A DNA stretch of 64,000 bases from Devriesea agamarum (GTDB lineage Bacteria; Actinomycetota; Actinomycetes; Actinomycetales; Dermabacteraceae), in the NCBI RefSeq assembly GCF_900070355.1, contig NZ_LN849456.1:186001-250000 (forward strand). The letters run 5' to 3'. Shown in pieces: positions 26,013-33,190 of this stretch; within the stretch, counting starts at the first letter, position 1; each line of letters opens with the position of its first letter. The notes under the pieces were generated by a model, which did not search any database, was not told the origin of the DNA, and was given only the letters and a program-made list of their open reading frames with translations. The position numbers were made by a program, and so were the translations under genes.

Positions 26013-26729
26013 TCAGCGGGCCTCCCCGTCGGTGTGGGGTGCGCGTGCGCGGTGTGTCGGAGTCAGCGGTTTAATTCCGGGTGGAAGCGGAGGCAGACCC
26101 CCTGCGGCGCACAGTAGAGCTGACCACGCCTGGAAGTGAGCGCTCAGATCCGGGGCCTCATAGGTGCGTCGCCTGGAACTGGCATGCGGAGCCGCTTCAT
26201 TATGGTCAGTGGTTCTGGCTGCCAGGGACGCATCGGATCGTTGATCTGCGTCGGGAACAGGCCTGAGCTCGGGTGTCCACGAGGCCCGCAGCTCAACGTC
26301 AACGCTAGCGGGCCTAGAGGCCAGGGAACCGTAGCTTTGAGACACTACGCGGGTGACAGTGCAGCCAAGTTCGTGCGCTACCGCGTTATACAGTTCGAGC
26401 GATTCGGTGACCCAGGACCAGGCGACATCTCCCAGCATTGATTCCACGGCGAACTCCGGTTCCAACTGGGCCTGAACCAAGGCTACAAACCGGTGCGTGC
26501 CTGCCCAGGTCTCCTGACCGGCTGGGTCGTAGAGAAGGATAAGGCGTCCGCTGGCGACTTGCTCGTGGTGAAAGGTCACCTCTCCTGACACGGCATGGGT
26601 ATGCGGAGCAAGTTTTGGGGGTGCGGGGATCTCCTGCCAGCTCACCTCGGGTCGAATGGGGGCTGAGGTCATGTGCACGACGCTTGCGTAGAAGCCATCG
26701 CGGATCGAGGGAAACTGGCGCACAACCAC
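26013..26729 (-). CDS. DUF3000 family protein
   Basis: Conserved actinobacterial protein of unknown function. The family pattern RPEV-x5-EIPAPPKLAPH, the GRLILLYDPAGQE-W-GTHRFV segment and the C-terminal VELRASWTP motif are all present in the 238-residue product. I keep the GTG at 26729 because a -10 box TACGCT lies exactly six bases upstream, as at other leaderless starts in this window; an ATG at 26672 is the alternative. Family members sit upstream of RNase D, as here. The last ~80 residues hold a polar low-complexity stretch. Confidence 0.88.
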   Translation of the reverse strand: MVVRQFPSIRDGFYASVVHMTSAPIRPEVSWQEIPAPPKLAPHTHAVSGEVTFHHEQVASGRLILLYDPAGQETWAGTHRFVALVQAQLEPEFAVESMLGDVAWSWVTESLELYNAVAHELGCTVTRVVSQSYGSLASRPASVDVELRASWTPELRPVPDADQRSDASLAARTTDHNEAAPHASSRRRTYEAPDLSAHFQAWSALLCAAGGLPPLPPGIKPLTPTHRARAPHTDGEAR

Positions 26730-26735
26730 CTAGCC

Positions 26736-26741
26736 AGCGTA
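26736..26741 (-). promoter_or_regulatory. -10 box of DUF3000-rnd, leaderless start
   Basis: TACGCT on the minus strand, then six bases (GGCTAG), then the GTG start at 26729. With the usual 6-7 base distance from -10 to +1, transcription begins at the start codon. Confidence 0.55.
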
Positions 26742-26805
26742 TATGTGTCAGAGCATCGATGGTGGTTGCCGCGCCGTAGCCCGCAGACCTTAGTCGACAG
26801 ATAGA

Positions 26806-27306
26806 TCACGTCGGCCCAGGTGATCCCGGGTTGAGGGAGTCGTCCGAATGCACCAGACAGATCGAATTGATGCAGAATCGTTCATCGGTGGGGGTCTGAT
26901 ACCCCTCACCGGTGAAGACATGACCCAAGTGGGAGTCGCACCGTGCGCATCGCACTTCGGTACGGCGCATGCCGTGGGAGTTATCCTCACGCAGCACCAC
27001 GGCATCGTCGCCGGCAGGTGCCCAAAATGCTGGCCAACCGCAGTGAGCCTGGAACTGTTCGTGCGCTGTAAAGAGCACCTGTCCGCACGCTTTACACGCG
27101 TAGGTTCCCGCAGCGCGGGGAGAGACATATGTGCCGGTGAACGGATGCTCGGTGCCGCCTTGGCGCAACACGGAGTAGGCCTTAGGTCCTAGTCGCTTTA
27201 ACCAGCCAAGTTCCGAGGTCGGTACATCGCCGGGTTGAGATTCTGTCTCAATGCCGGGGGTGTCCTTGGCGCAGGTCATGTCAGGATGTCCCGATGCGGT
27301 CTTCAC
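26806..27306 (-). CDS. msrB: Peptide-methionine (R)-S-oxide reductase MsrB
   Basis: Repairs oxidised methionine (R-sulfoxide) in proteins using thioredoxin. The 166-residue protein has two zinc-binding pairs, C71/C74 (CKAC) and C120/C123 (CARC), the HCGWPAF motif with the likely resolving C89, and the catalytic C145 in RFCINS. All key residues are intact. The first 30 residues are variable; a start at M10 is possible. It overlaps the upstream UspA-like gene by 26 bp, so the two are co-transcribed. Confidence 0.95.
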   Translation of the reverse strand: MKTASGHPDMTCAKDTPGIETESQPGDVPTSELGWLKRLGPKAYSVLRQGGTEHPFTGTYVSPRAAGTYACKACGQVLFTAHEQFQAHCGWPAFWAPAGDDAVVLREDNSHGMRRTEVRCARCDSHLGHVFTGEGYQTPTDERFCINSICLVHSDDSLNPGSPGPT

Positions 27307-27796
27307 CCGGGTACAGGTGCAGCACTGTCGCCTGAAGGTGGTCTTCTACCTGGTGGGCCCAGTCCTGTTGGAAGGTTTCTTCAAGAAGCTGTGGTTCAGA
27401 AAAGACCACGACAGTCTGAGTTTCGCACCCGTCTTCGAGGAGGCGGCGCACAAGCGGCAGAGGATTGCCTGCTGCGATGTCACCACTGACCTCGCAGCCC
27501 ACGCAGCGAAAAGCTTTGGTGACCGAGGCGAGGATGGTCTCGGCCGGGATGTTCGCTGGACGTGAGCGCAGCCGCTGGATCACAGCATCCCAGGCTGCCT
27601 GGAAATCGAGCAATCCAAGATCGTCGATCACTTCAGCAATTAGGGACCGACCGGTATCTGCCGGCACCACCACGCTGACGTGCGGGGTGGAATCGTCGTG
27701 ATCCTCACCAGTGCCATGGCCAAGGTAGTGGAGGGCGCGCATCGCGTCCTTGGGTTCGAGGACGGTCTCGGACAGGACGACGAACGTGTTGCTCAT
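27281..27796 (-). CDS. Conserved hypothetical protein, UspA-like
   Basis: A 171-residue soluble protein with no motif I can assign firmly. The order beta (FVVLSETVL), helix, beta (HVSVVVPAD), long helix (SLIAEVIDDLGLLDFQAAWDAV trimmed by eye), then a C-terminal VVVFSEPQLLEETF-x-QDWAHQ and VLHLYP suggests the Rossmann-like universal stress fold. The conserved tail is familiar from Micrococcales proteins near msrB, by memory. It heads a two-gene unit with msrB and is divergent from the alpha/beta hydrolase gene. Its start has a -10 box exactly six bases upstream. Confidence 0.75.
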   Translation of the reverse strand: MSNTFVVLSETVLEPKDAMRALHYLGHGTGEDHDDSTPHVSVVVPADTGRSLIAEVIDDLGLLDFQAAWDAVIQRLRSRPANIPAETILASVTKAFRCVGCEVSGDIAAGNPLPLVRRLLEDGCETQTVVVFSEPQLLEETFQQDWAHQVEDHLQATVLHLYPGEDRIGTS

Positions 27797-27802
27797 GCGA
27801 GG

Positions 27803-27808
27803 ATCCTA
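27803..27808 (-). promoter_or_regulatory. -10 box of UspA-like gene/msrB, leaderless start
   Basis: TAGGAT on the minus strand, a 6-base gap (CCTCGC), then ATG at 27796. No Shine-Dalgarno is present. It is one half of a compact 72-bp divergent promoter region. Confidence 0.6.
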
Positions 27809-27856
27809 CGCCTGCCCGGACCTCGGCACAGGTCCAGTGTGCACGAGTGTGATGCC

Positions 27857-27862
27857 TACGAT
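27857..27862 (+). promoter_or_regulatory. -10 box of the alpha/beta hydrolase gene, leaderless start
   Basis: TACGAT, six bases (TGAGGC), then ATG at 27869. The GAGG is too close to the start to act as a normal ribosome site. It is the other half of the divergent region with the UspA-like gene. Confidence 0.6.
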
Positions 27863-27868
27863 TGAGGC

Positions 27869-29284
27869 ATGGTCGAACCCCGTCGGCATCCGCATGGAAA
27901 TTCGCGTCCGTCTTGGAGCTGGTACCGCTATGGCCGCGGCCTGACCCGGGTGGGGAAAGGGCTAACCACCGCAGCGATGATTGCGGGAGGTAGCGCCGTG
28001 GCCACCTCTGCTCTTTTTGCCGCAGGTGCCCGATTAATAGCGCGCGCCCCCATCGTCCCAGTGCGAAGACTGCGACCTGATACCACGGTGGTGGAGGTTA
28101 GCGCGGATCACGTGGTGCTCGCGGTAGCTGAGCACACGACGGCTCCTGGTCTTGCGGGAATTCTCCAGGGTGAAAGTGGCGGTGCGTCGGAGGTGTGTTG
28201 GAAGCTCGGTCCGCCGCTGCGACCGGCAGGCAGGCGGACTGTTGTGCGTCCCATCTTGGCTCGTGATGCGGGGCAACTGCGACTGGGCCCGGCGCGGTGG
28301 AATGGGTTTGTGTACGAGGGTGACCCCACGTCGGCACTCGGTTTGCCGTTTGAGGAGGTGGAGGTGCAATCCCCGGTTGGCGTGATGCCAGCGTGGCAGG
28401 TTCTGTCACCGGCCTGTTTATCGTCTGTGTCATCGCCCTCAACGCCCGGGTCAGCCCACGACGTACCTGACTGCACCGGAGGCCAAGCTGCCGAGGATTG
28501 GGTGATCCTGGTACACGGACACGGCTCACGGCGCCAAGAGGCTTTGCGTGCCCTTCCTCTGCTTCATGCGCTGGGCTTGCAGTGTTTGGTGGTCACCTAT
28601 CGAAATGATCGGGAGGCTGCACCGTCGCGCGACCGCCTGTACCATCTTGGCGCCAAAGAATGGGAAGACATTGAGGCGGCGTGTCAGTATGCGCTGGACC
28701 AGGGCGCCCGCAGGCTCGTGATTGTCGGCTGGTCTATGGGCGGCGGAATTGCGCTCAGGCTGGCGGAAAAAAGCGCTGTTCGCGACCGTATCGCAGGGTT
28801 GGTTCTGGACGGTCCGGCGGTGGATTGGCAAGACATCCTCTCCTATCACGCTGGAGCGATGCACGCGCCCGGGCCTCTCCAGGCTGCGGCCATGTGGATG
28901 CTGACCTCGCCCATAGGTTCTCGGGCGGTGGCCTTACGTGAACCTATTGCGCTGGCGGAGATGACGCGTGACTATCATGCCGATCACCTCGTTCACCCGA
29001 CTCTGCTGATCCATTCTTTGGACGATACGTATGTGCCGCCGGGGCCGAGCCGAGATCTCGCCGGTCGGCGCCCAGATTTGGTGCGCTTTGTTCCGTTTGA
29101 TGGCGCCTTACATACCCGGGAATGGAATGTCGATCCGGTTCGGTGGGAACGCGAAGTCGCCGGATTTATGACCCGGGTGCTGGGCTTATCTTCGGAGGTT
29201 GAAGAGCGTGCGCTCACACGCCCGGCGGGGCCACTTGGACCACTGTGGTTTGCACACGATGTACGCCCCGGCCCATCGGCTTGA
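27869..29284 (+). CDS. Membrane-anchored alpha/beta hydrolase
   Basis: Serine hydrolase of the alpha/beta fold, substrate unknown. A membrane helix at about 33-53 (TTAAMIAGGSAVATSALFAA) anchors it, so the enzyme domain is probably outside the cell. The oxyanion-region LVHGHGS, nucleophile elbow GWSMGG (S289), acid in HSLDDTYVP (D385 or D386) and H415 in GALHTREW form a complete triad. A 30-residue S/P/G/D-rich linker near 190-215 precedes the HGHG motif. 471 residues. It stands alone, convergent with a reductase gene. Confidence 0.85.
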   Translation: MVEPRRHPHGNSRPSWSWYRYGRGLTRVGKGLTTAAMIAGGSAVATSALFAAGARLIARAPIVPVRRLRPDTTVVEVSADHVVLAVAEHTTAPGLAGILQGESGGASEVCWKLGPPLRPAGRRTVVRPILARDAGQLRLGPARWNGFVYEGDPTSALGLPFEEVEVQSPVGVMPAWQVLSPACLSSVSSPSTPGSAHDVPDCTGGQAAEDWVILVHGHGSRRQEALRALPLLHALGLQCLVVTYRNDREAAPSRDRLYHLGAKEWEDIEAACQYALDQGARRLVIVGWSMGGGIALRLAEKSAVRDRIAGLVLDGPAVDWQDILSYHAGAMHAPGPLQAAAMWMLTSPIGSRAVALREPIALAEMTRDYHADHLVHPTLLIHSLDDTYVPPGPSRDLAGRRPDLVRFVPFDGALHTREWNVDPVRWEREVAGFMTRVLGLSSEVEERALTRPAGPLGPLWFAHDVRPGPSA

Positions 29285-29395
29285 GTCCTTAAACCTGATC
29301 GGCTCCGGAGGTTTGGCGTTCATTGCTAGTGTGACCAGCTCCATCGGTGTGAGCTGAATGCCGCATGCCATGGCATCCGCCAGGATTACCTGGTG

Positions 29396-30163
29396 TCACC
29401 GGTTCTCATCGGCTTTGCCTGCACCGGAGCACTGGTAGCGCGCAATGCTTGCTTCGGCTCCGACGATGAGGGAAGTCAACTCCCACGATGCGGAGTGATG
29501 CTCTCCGGTCATCAACCGAGACCCGCTTCCGCTGACTGTGCGGTGTGTTGTGGTGAGGCACAGTTCATCGAGCACCTGTGCTGCCGCTAGCCGTCCGAGT
29601 AAACTCGGCCCACCCTCGCATTGAATGCCTCGGTAGCCCCGATCAATTAAGGCCCGAATGGCTTGCTGGGGAGTATCTGCGGCGAGGACCTGCTCTGCCG
29701 GTGCGCCGGTGCGGTGACGGACAGCTGAAACCTCAGCGGATGGGACGATCAGATAGGTCGGCCAATCCCAGCCCAGGGATGGAGGAAGGTCCCCGGTCCG
29801 GGTCATGATGGCCAGAGCAGGTAGCTCGCTGCCCGTTGGGCGCCAGGAGAGTTCGCGCACGGCTCGTCGACCGGTGGGGCGGCGATAGTCTTCGACGCGT
29901 ACCGTATGTGCCCCGACTAGCAGAACATCGCAGAGCGCGCGTAGCACGCCGAACACGAATGAGTCTTCGGCGCAGTGAATTGATCCGCTGGTTCCGTCCT
30001 CACCCGCGACAGCTCCGTCGAGAGTCGCGTTCATCATCGCCCGCACCCGAACTTGGTCGACCGGGAACCGGTACAACTCAGCTAGTTGCCGGGCGCCGTG
30101 GTCATCGCGAGAGATAGATACCGCGGGTTCGAGGACTTGCCGGTCGCGTACGAGAAGGTGCAT
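29396..30163 (-). CDS. RibD C-terminal-like pyrimidine reductase family protein
   Basis: Dihydrofolate-reductase-fold protein of the RibD C-terminal group. Visible motifs are MMNATLDGAVAG with SGSIHCAEDSFVFGVLRALCDVLLVG (first 19 only diagnostic: the A-D-LLVG core), RPTG, and the NADPH-binding CEGGPSLLGRL. It lacks the deaminase domain of RibD, so it is a stand-alone reductase whose substrate need not be the riboflavin intermediate. I start at ATG 30163: it has TACCCT seven bases upstream and leaves a 124-bp divergent promoter region. The longer frame to GTG 30388 would overlap zapE by 100 bp and adds only low-complexity sequence. Confidence 0.8.
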   Translation of the reverse strand: MHLLVRDRQVLEPAVSISRDDHGARQLAELYRFPVDQVRVRAMMNATLDGAVAGEDGTSGSIHCAEDSFVFGVLRALCDVLLVGAHTVRVEDYRRPTGRRAVRELSWRPTGSELPALAIMTRTGDLPPSLGWDWPTYLIVPSAEVSAVRHRTGAPAEQVLAADTPQQAIRALIDRGYRGIQCEGGPSLLGRLAAAQVLDELCLTTTHRTVSGSGSRLMTGEHHSASWELTSLIVGAEASIARYQCSGAGKADENR

Positions 30164-30275
30164 GCGGGTAAGGGTATCGGGTCCGTAAGACAGACGAGGC
30201 GTCCTGGATGACTCGTGGGGTTCATCGAGGTCAGGGAATGTCCGCTGAATGTCCGATGGTGACGGCGCCAGATCG

Positions 30276-30281
30276 TAGACT
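30276..30281 (+). promoter_or_regulatory. -10 box of zapE, leaderless start
   Basis: TAGACT, six bases (GACGCG), then GTG at 30288. There is no Shine-Dalgarno. The -10 is identical to strong mycobacterial rRNA promoter -10 boxes. Confidence 0.6.
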
Positions 30282-30287
30282 GACGCG

Positions 30288-31319
30288 GTGACCGATGCTT
30301 TAACCGCTCGCCATCCCGCCCCCTCGCTCGACCGTCTGGTCGCTGATTTGGTGCCGCCACCGCGATTCGCACAAGCTCGGCTCGGCACGTATCAGCCCGA
30401 TCCGGCCTATCCCTCACAGGCTGAGGCAAAGGATCGTATCCAGCTATTTGCGGATGAGCTTGTGCGTCGCAGCGCCCCACGTACCGGGCTGCGAGGTCTG
30501 TTTGGTGGCCGACGTCCGGCCACTGCTCACGGTATATATCTGGACGGTGGGTTCGGGGTCGGGAAAACGCATCTGCTGACGTCTTTGTTTCACATTGCGC
30601 CGGGCCGTCCCGTCTACGGCACCTTTGTGGAATACACGAATCTGGCGGGGGCACTTGGTTTTACCAAAGCGGTGGAACTGCTGTCGGGGGCGTCAGTGGT
30701 CTGCATTGATGAATTTGAACTGGATGACCCGGGTGACACCCTGATGATGACTCGCATGATCAGGGAGTTGTCTGATCGTGGGGTCGCCATTGTCGCCACC
30801 TCTAATACCTTGCCCGATGCTCTAGGCGAGGGACGGTTCGCTGCGCAGGATTTCCTGCGTGAAATCCAAGCAATGGCGGAGAGATTCGATGTGCTGCGGA
30901 TCGACGGCGAAGATTACCGGCGCCGCGAGGTCGACATGACTGTGCTCGAACTGGACGATGAGCAGGTGCGCCAGCACGCGAACCGCACACCTGGAGCAAG
31001 CCTCGATAGTTTCGACGAATTATTGGCCCACCTGGCCACGGTGCATCCATCGCGGTACGGGGCGCTGGTGGACGACATTGCGTGCGCTCACCTCACGGGG
31101 GTGCATGCGGTGTCGGATCATCACGCTGCGCTACGGCTCGTGGTGTTGGTGGACCGCCTGTATGACCGGGAAATCCCGGTGCTTGCGTCGGGTACGGAGA
31201 CCGACACCCTATTTACCGATGACCTCCTGCGCAGCGGGTACCGGAAAAAGTATTTCCGGGCCCTTTCTCGGCTGACCTCATTGACCCGAGACGGGGCGGC
31301 AGTTTTGGCGCGTGAATAG
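30288..31319 (+). CDS. zapE: Cell division ATPase ZapE (AFG1-like)
   Basis: AAA-type ATPase of the AFG1/ZapE family, 343 residues. Walker A GGFGVGKT is at 87-94 and Walker B VVCIDEFELDDPGD at about 140-150, with an arginine-containing ATSNT sensor. In E. coli it modulates the Z-ring under stress; a role in actinobacterial division is inferred from the family. The GTG start at 30288 carries a -10 box six bases upstream. It is divergent from the reductase and convergent with the trehalose operon. Confidence 0.9.
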   Translation: MTDALTARHPAPSLDRLVADLVPPPRFAQARLGTYQPDPAYPSQAEAKDRIQLFADELVRRSAPRTGLRGLFGGRRPATAHGIYLDGGFGVGKTHLLTSLFHIAPGRPVYGTFVEYTNLAGALGFTKAVELLSGASVVCIDEFELDDPGDTLMMTRMIRELSDRGVAIVATSNTLPDALGEGRFAAQDFLREIQAMAERFDVLRIDGEDYRRREVDMTVLELDDEQVRQHANRTPGASLDSFDELLAHLATVHPSRYGALVDDIACAHLTGVHAVSDHHAALRLVVLVDRLYDREIPVLASGTETDTLFTDDLLRSGYRKKYFRALSRLTSLTRDGAAVLARE

Positions 31320-31369
31320 CTAGTGTCGCGACGGCATGGAGGTTGAGGTCTTAGTAGCTGCAGGTCGGT

Positions 31370-33190
31370 TTATATCGCCGCATCGGCCTTACGACGTGGC
31401 GTATCCCCGCGGATAATCGCGACCGACGGCGCCTCTAAACGCAGGTGCTGTGCGGATAGTGTGGGCGGGGACGCCGGGGTGAAGGTTGCGAGCACCTCTA
31501 GAGCGTCGCCCGCCGCAGGCTCCATCTCAAACTCGCACGAAGAGCCAGCCGGGCCTAGCGCGCACAGCAGCGTGATCCCACCCCGGCGAACTACTAATCC
31601 GTGCTCACCCATGGTCTGCACCGATATTGACTGCAATAACGGATCGCGCAACTCAGGTTCGCGACGCCGCAACGCGATGAGGGTGCGGTACCAATCCAAC
31701 ATCCGGGCATGCCCCGCTTCATCCCGTTGTGACCAGTTCAATGATGAGGCGTGGAACGTCGAGGCCAGTTGGGGGTCCGGCACGGCATCGTCCCAACCCA
31801 TAGCGGAAAATTCCTGCGTCCGCCCCTGGGACACTAGCGGTCCCAGGTCGGCGTCGTGATCGGAAAAGAAACAAAACGGAGAACTACAGGCCCACTCCTC
31901 GCCCATAAAAAGCATCGGGGTGAAGGGCGAACAGAGAATCAGCGCAGCTCCGATGGCATGTAGCCCGGGCGATATCCCGTGGTGGATGCGATCACCTGCG
32001 GCGCGATTGCCGACCTGGTCATGGTTTTGCAGCGAGACCACAAAACTGTGACCGTCATAGTCGCTACTCGTGGGATCGACGGGTTCACCCCAGGTGCGAC
32101 CGCGGAAGGTGGAGAAATTCCCGTCATGAATAAAGACACGCGTGAGCGCCTTAGCGAGGGTCGTCAGGGAACCGAAATCGCAGTAGTACCCCTGGCGTTC
32201 GCCGGTTAAGACGGCATGAACAGCATGGTGAACATCGTCGGCCCATTGGGCGTCCATGCCCAGGCCTCCGCCGGCGGTCGGGGTGATGGTCCGAGGCTGA
32301 TTCTGATCCGATTCCGCGATCAGAGTCAGGGGCCTACCGAGGTCCTGCTCCCAGGTGGCGACGGTATCGGACAGCTCAGCCAAGATATGCCGGGAGGAGT
32401 CGTCGCGCAGCTCATGTACCGCGTCCAGCCGCAGACCGTCGCAACGAAAATCGATCAGCCATTGCCGTGCATTAGCGATGAGAAATGCCCGCACTTCGTG
32501 ACAGCCGTCGTCATCGAGATTGATGGCCCGACCCCATGGTGTCTCGTGTTTATCGGTGAGATACGGGCCGAACTTGCCGAGGTAATTTCCAGCAGGCCCT
32601 AAGTGGTTGTACACCACGTCCAGTACGACCGCGAGTCCATGCCTGTGGCAGGCGTCAACGAAGCGTGCGAATCCTGTGGGGCCGCCGTAGGGGGCGTAAG
32701 CGGAAAAGAGATCGACGCCGTCATAACCCCAGCCGCGCTGTCCCGGAAACGACGCGATAGGCATGACTTCCACCGCGTCAATCCCCAAATCCACCAGGTA
32801 GGGCAGCTGGTCTATGGCCGCATCAAACGTTCCCTCGGGGGTGAAGGTCCCAATATGTAGTTCGTACAGAACTGCTCCGCGCAGATCTTTGCCCATCCAA
32901 TCGGCGGTCCAGGTGAACGTCCCCGGATCAACGACTTCGCTCAGGCCGTGAACGCCATCGGGCTGGGCGAGGGAGCGAGGATCTGGCAGTGGCCGGTCTG
33001 TGGAGTCGGGTGAGGAATCGAGCAGGAAACCGTACCGGTCTCCGGGACGAGCTGGCCGCTCACGCCACCGGTACCAACCGCCCTCCTCAGCTGCCATCGG
33101 GTACTTGCATCCGTTGACCTGAATGGTGCACGCGCTCGCCGACGGCGCCCACACCTCGAACAAACTGTACTGGCGCGGTGTCGCCCTCAT
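31370..33190 (-). CDS. treZ: Malto-oligosyltrehalose trehalohydrolase TreZ
   Basis: GH13 enzyme that releases trehalose from maltooligosyl trehalose, the last step of the TreXYZ route. 606 residues: an N-terminal CBM48-like beta domain (FEVWAPSASA), the (beta/alpha)8 barrel with nucleophile aspartate in DGLRLDAVHEL, acid in LIAESDQN, and the third carboxylate in SLQNHDQVGNR, then a C-terminal beta domain. The ATG start overlaps the end of treY by 4 bp. No terminator with a T tract is visible in the 50 bp before zapE. Confidence 0.95.
   Translation of the reverse strand: MRATPRQYSLFEVWAPSASACTIQVNGCKYPMAAEEGGWYRWRERPARPGDRYGFLLDSSPDSTDRPLPDPRSLAQPDGVHGLSEVVDPGTFTWTADWMGKDLRGAVLYELHIGTFTPEGTFDAAIDQLPYLVDLGIDAVEVMPIASFPGQRGWGYDGVDLFSAYAPYGGPTGFARFVDACHRHGLAVVLDVVYNHLGPAGNYLGKFGPYLTDKHETPWGRAINLDDDGCHEVRAFLIANARQWLIDFRCDGLRLDAVHELRDDSSRHILAELSDTVATWEQDLGRPLTLIAESDQNQPRTITPTAGGGLGMDAQWADDVHHAVHAVLTGERQGYYCDFGSLTTLAKALTRVFIHDGNFSTFRGRTWGEPVDPTSSDYDGHSFVVSLQNHDQVGNRAAGDRIHHGISPGLHAIGAALILCSPFTPMLFMGEEWACSSPFCFFSDHDADLGPLVSQGRTQEFSAMGWDDAVPDPQLASTFHASSLNWSQRDEAGHARMLDWYRTLIALRRREPELRDPLLQSISVQTMGEHGLVVRRGGITLLCALGPAGSSCEFEMEPAAGDALEVLATFTPASPPTLSAQHLRLEAPSVAIIRGDTPRRKADAAI

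Noticed and set aside
30164-30388. 75-residue N-terminal extension of the reductase
   Set aside because: Would overlap zapE and its promoter and contains no family residues.
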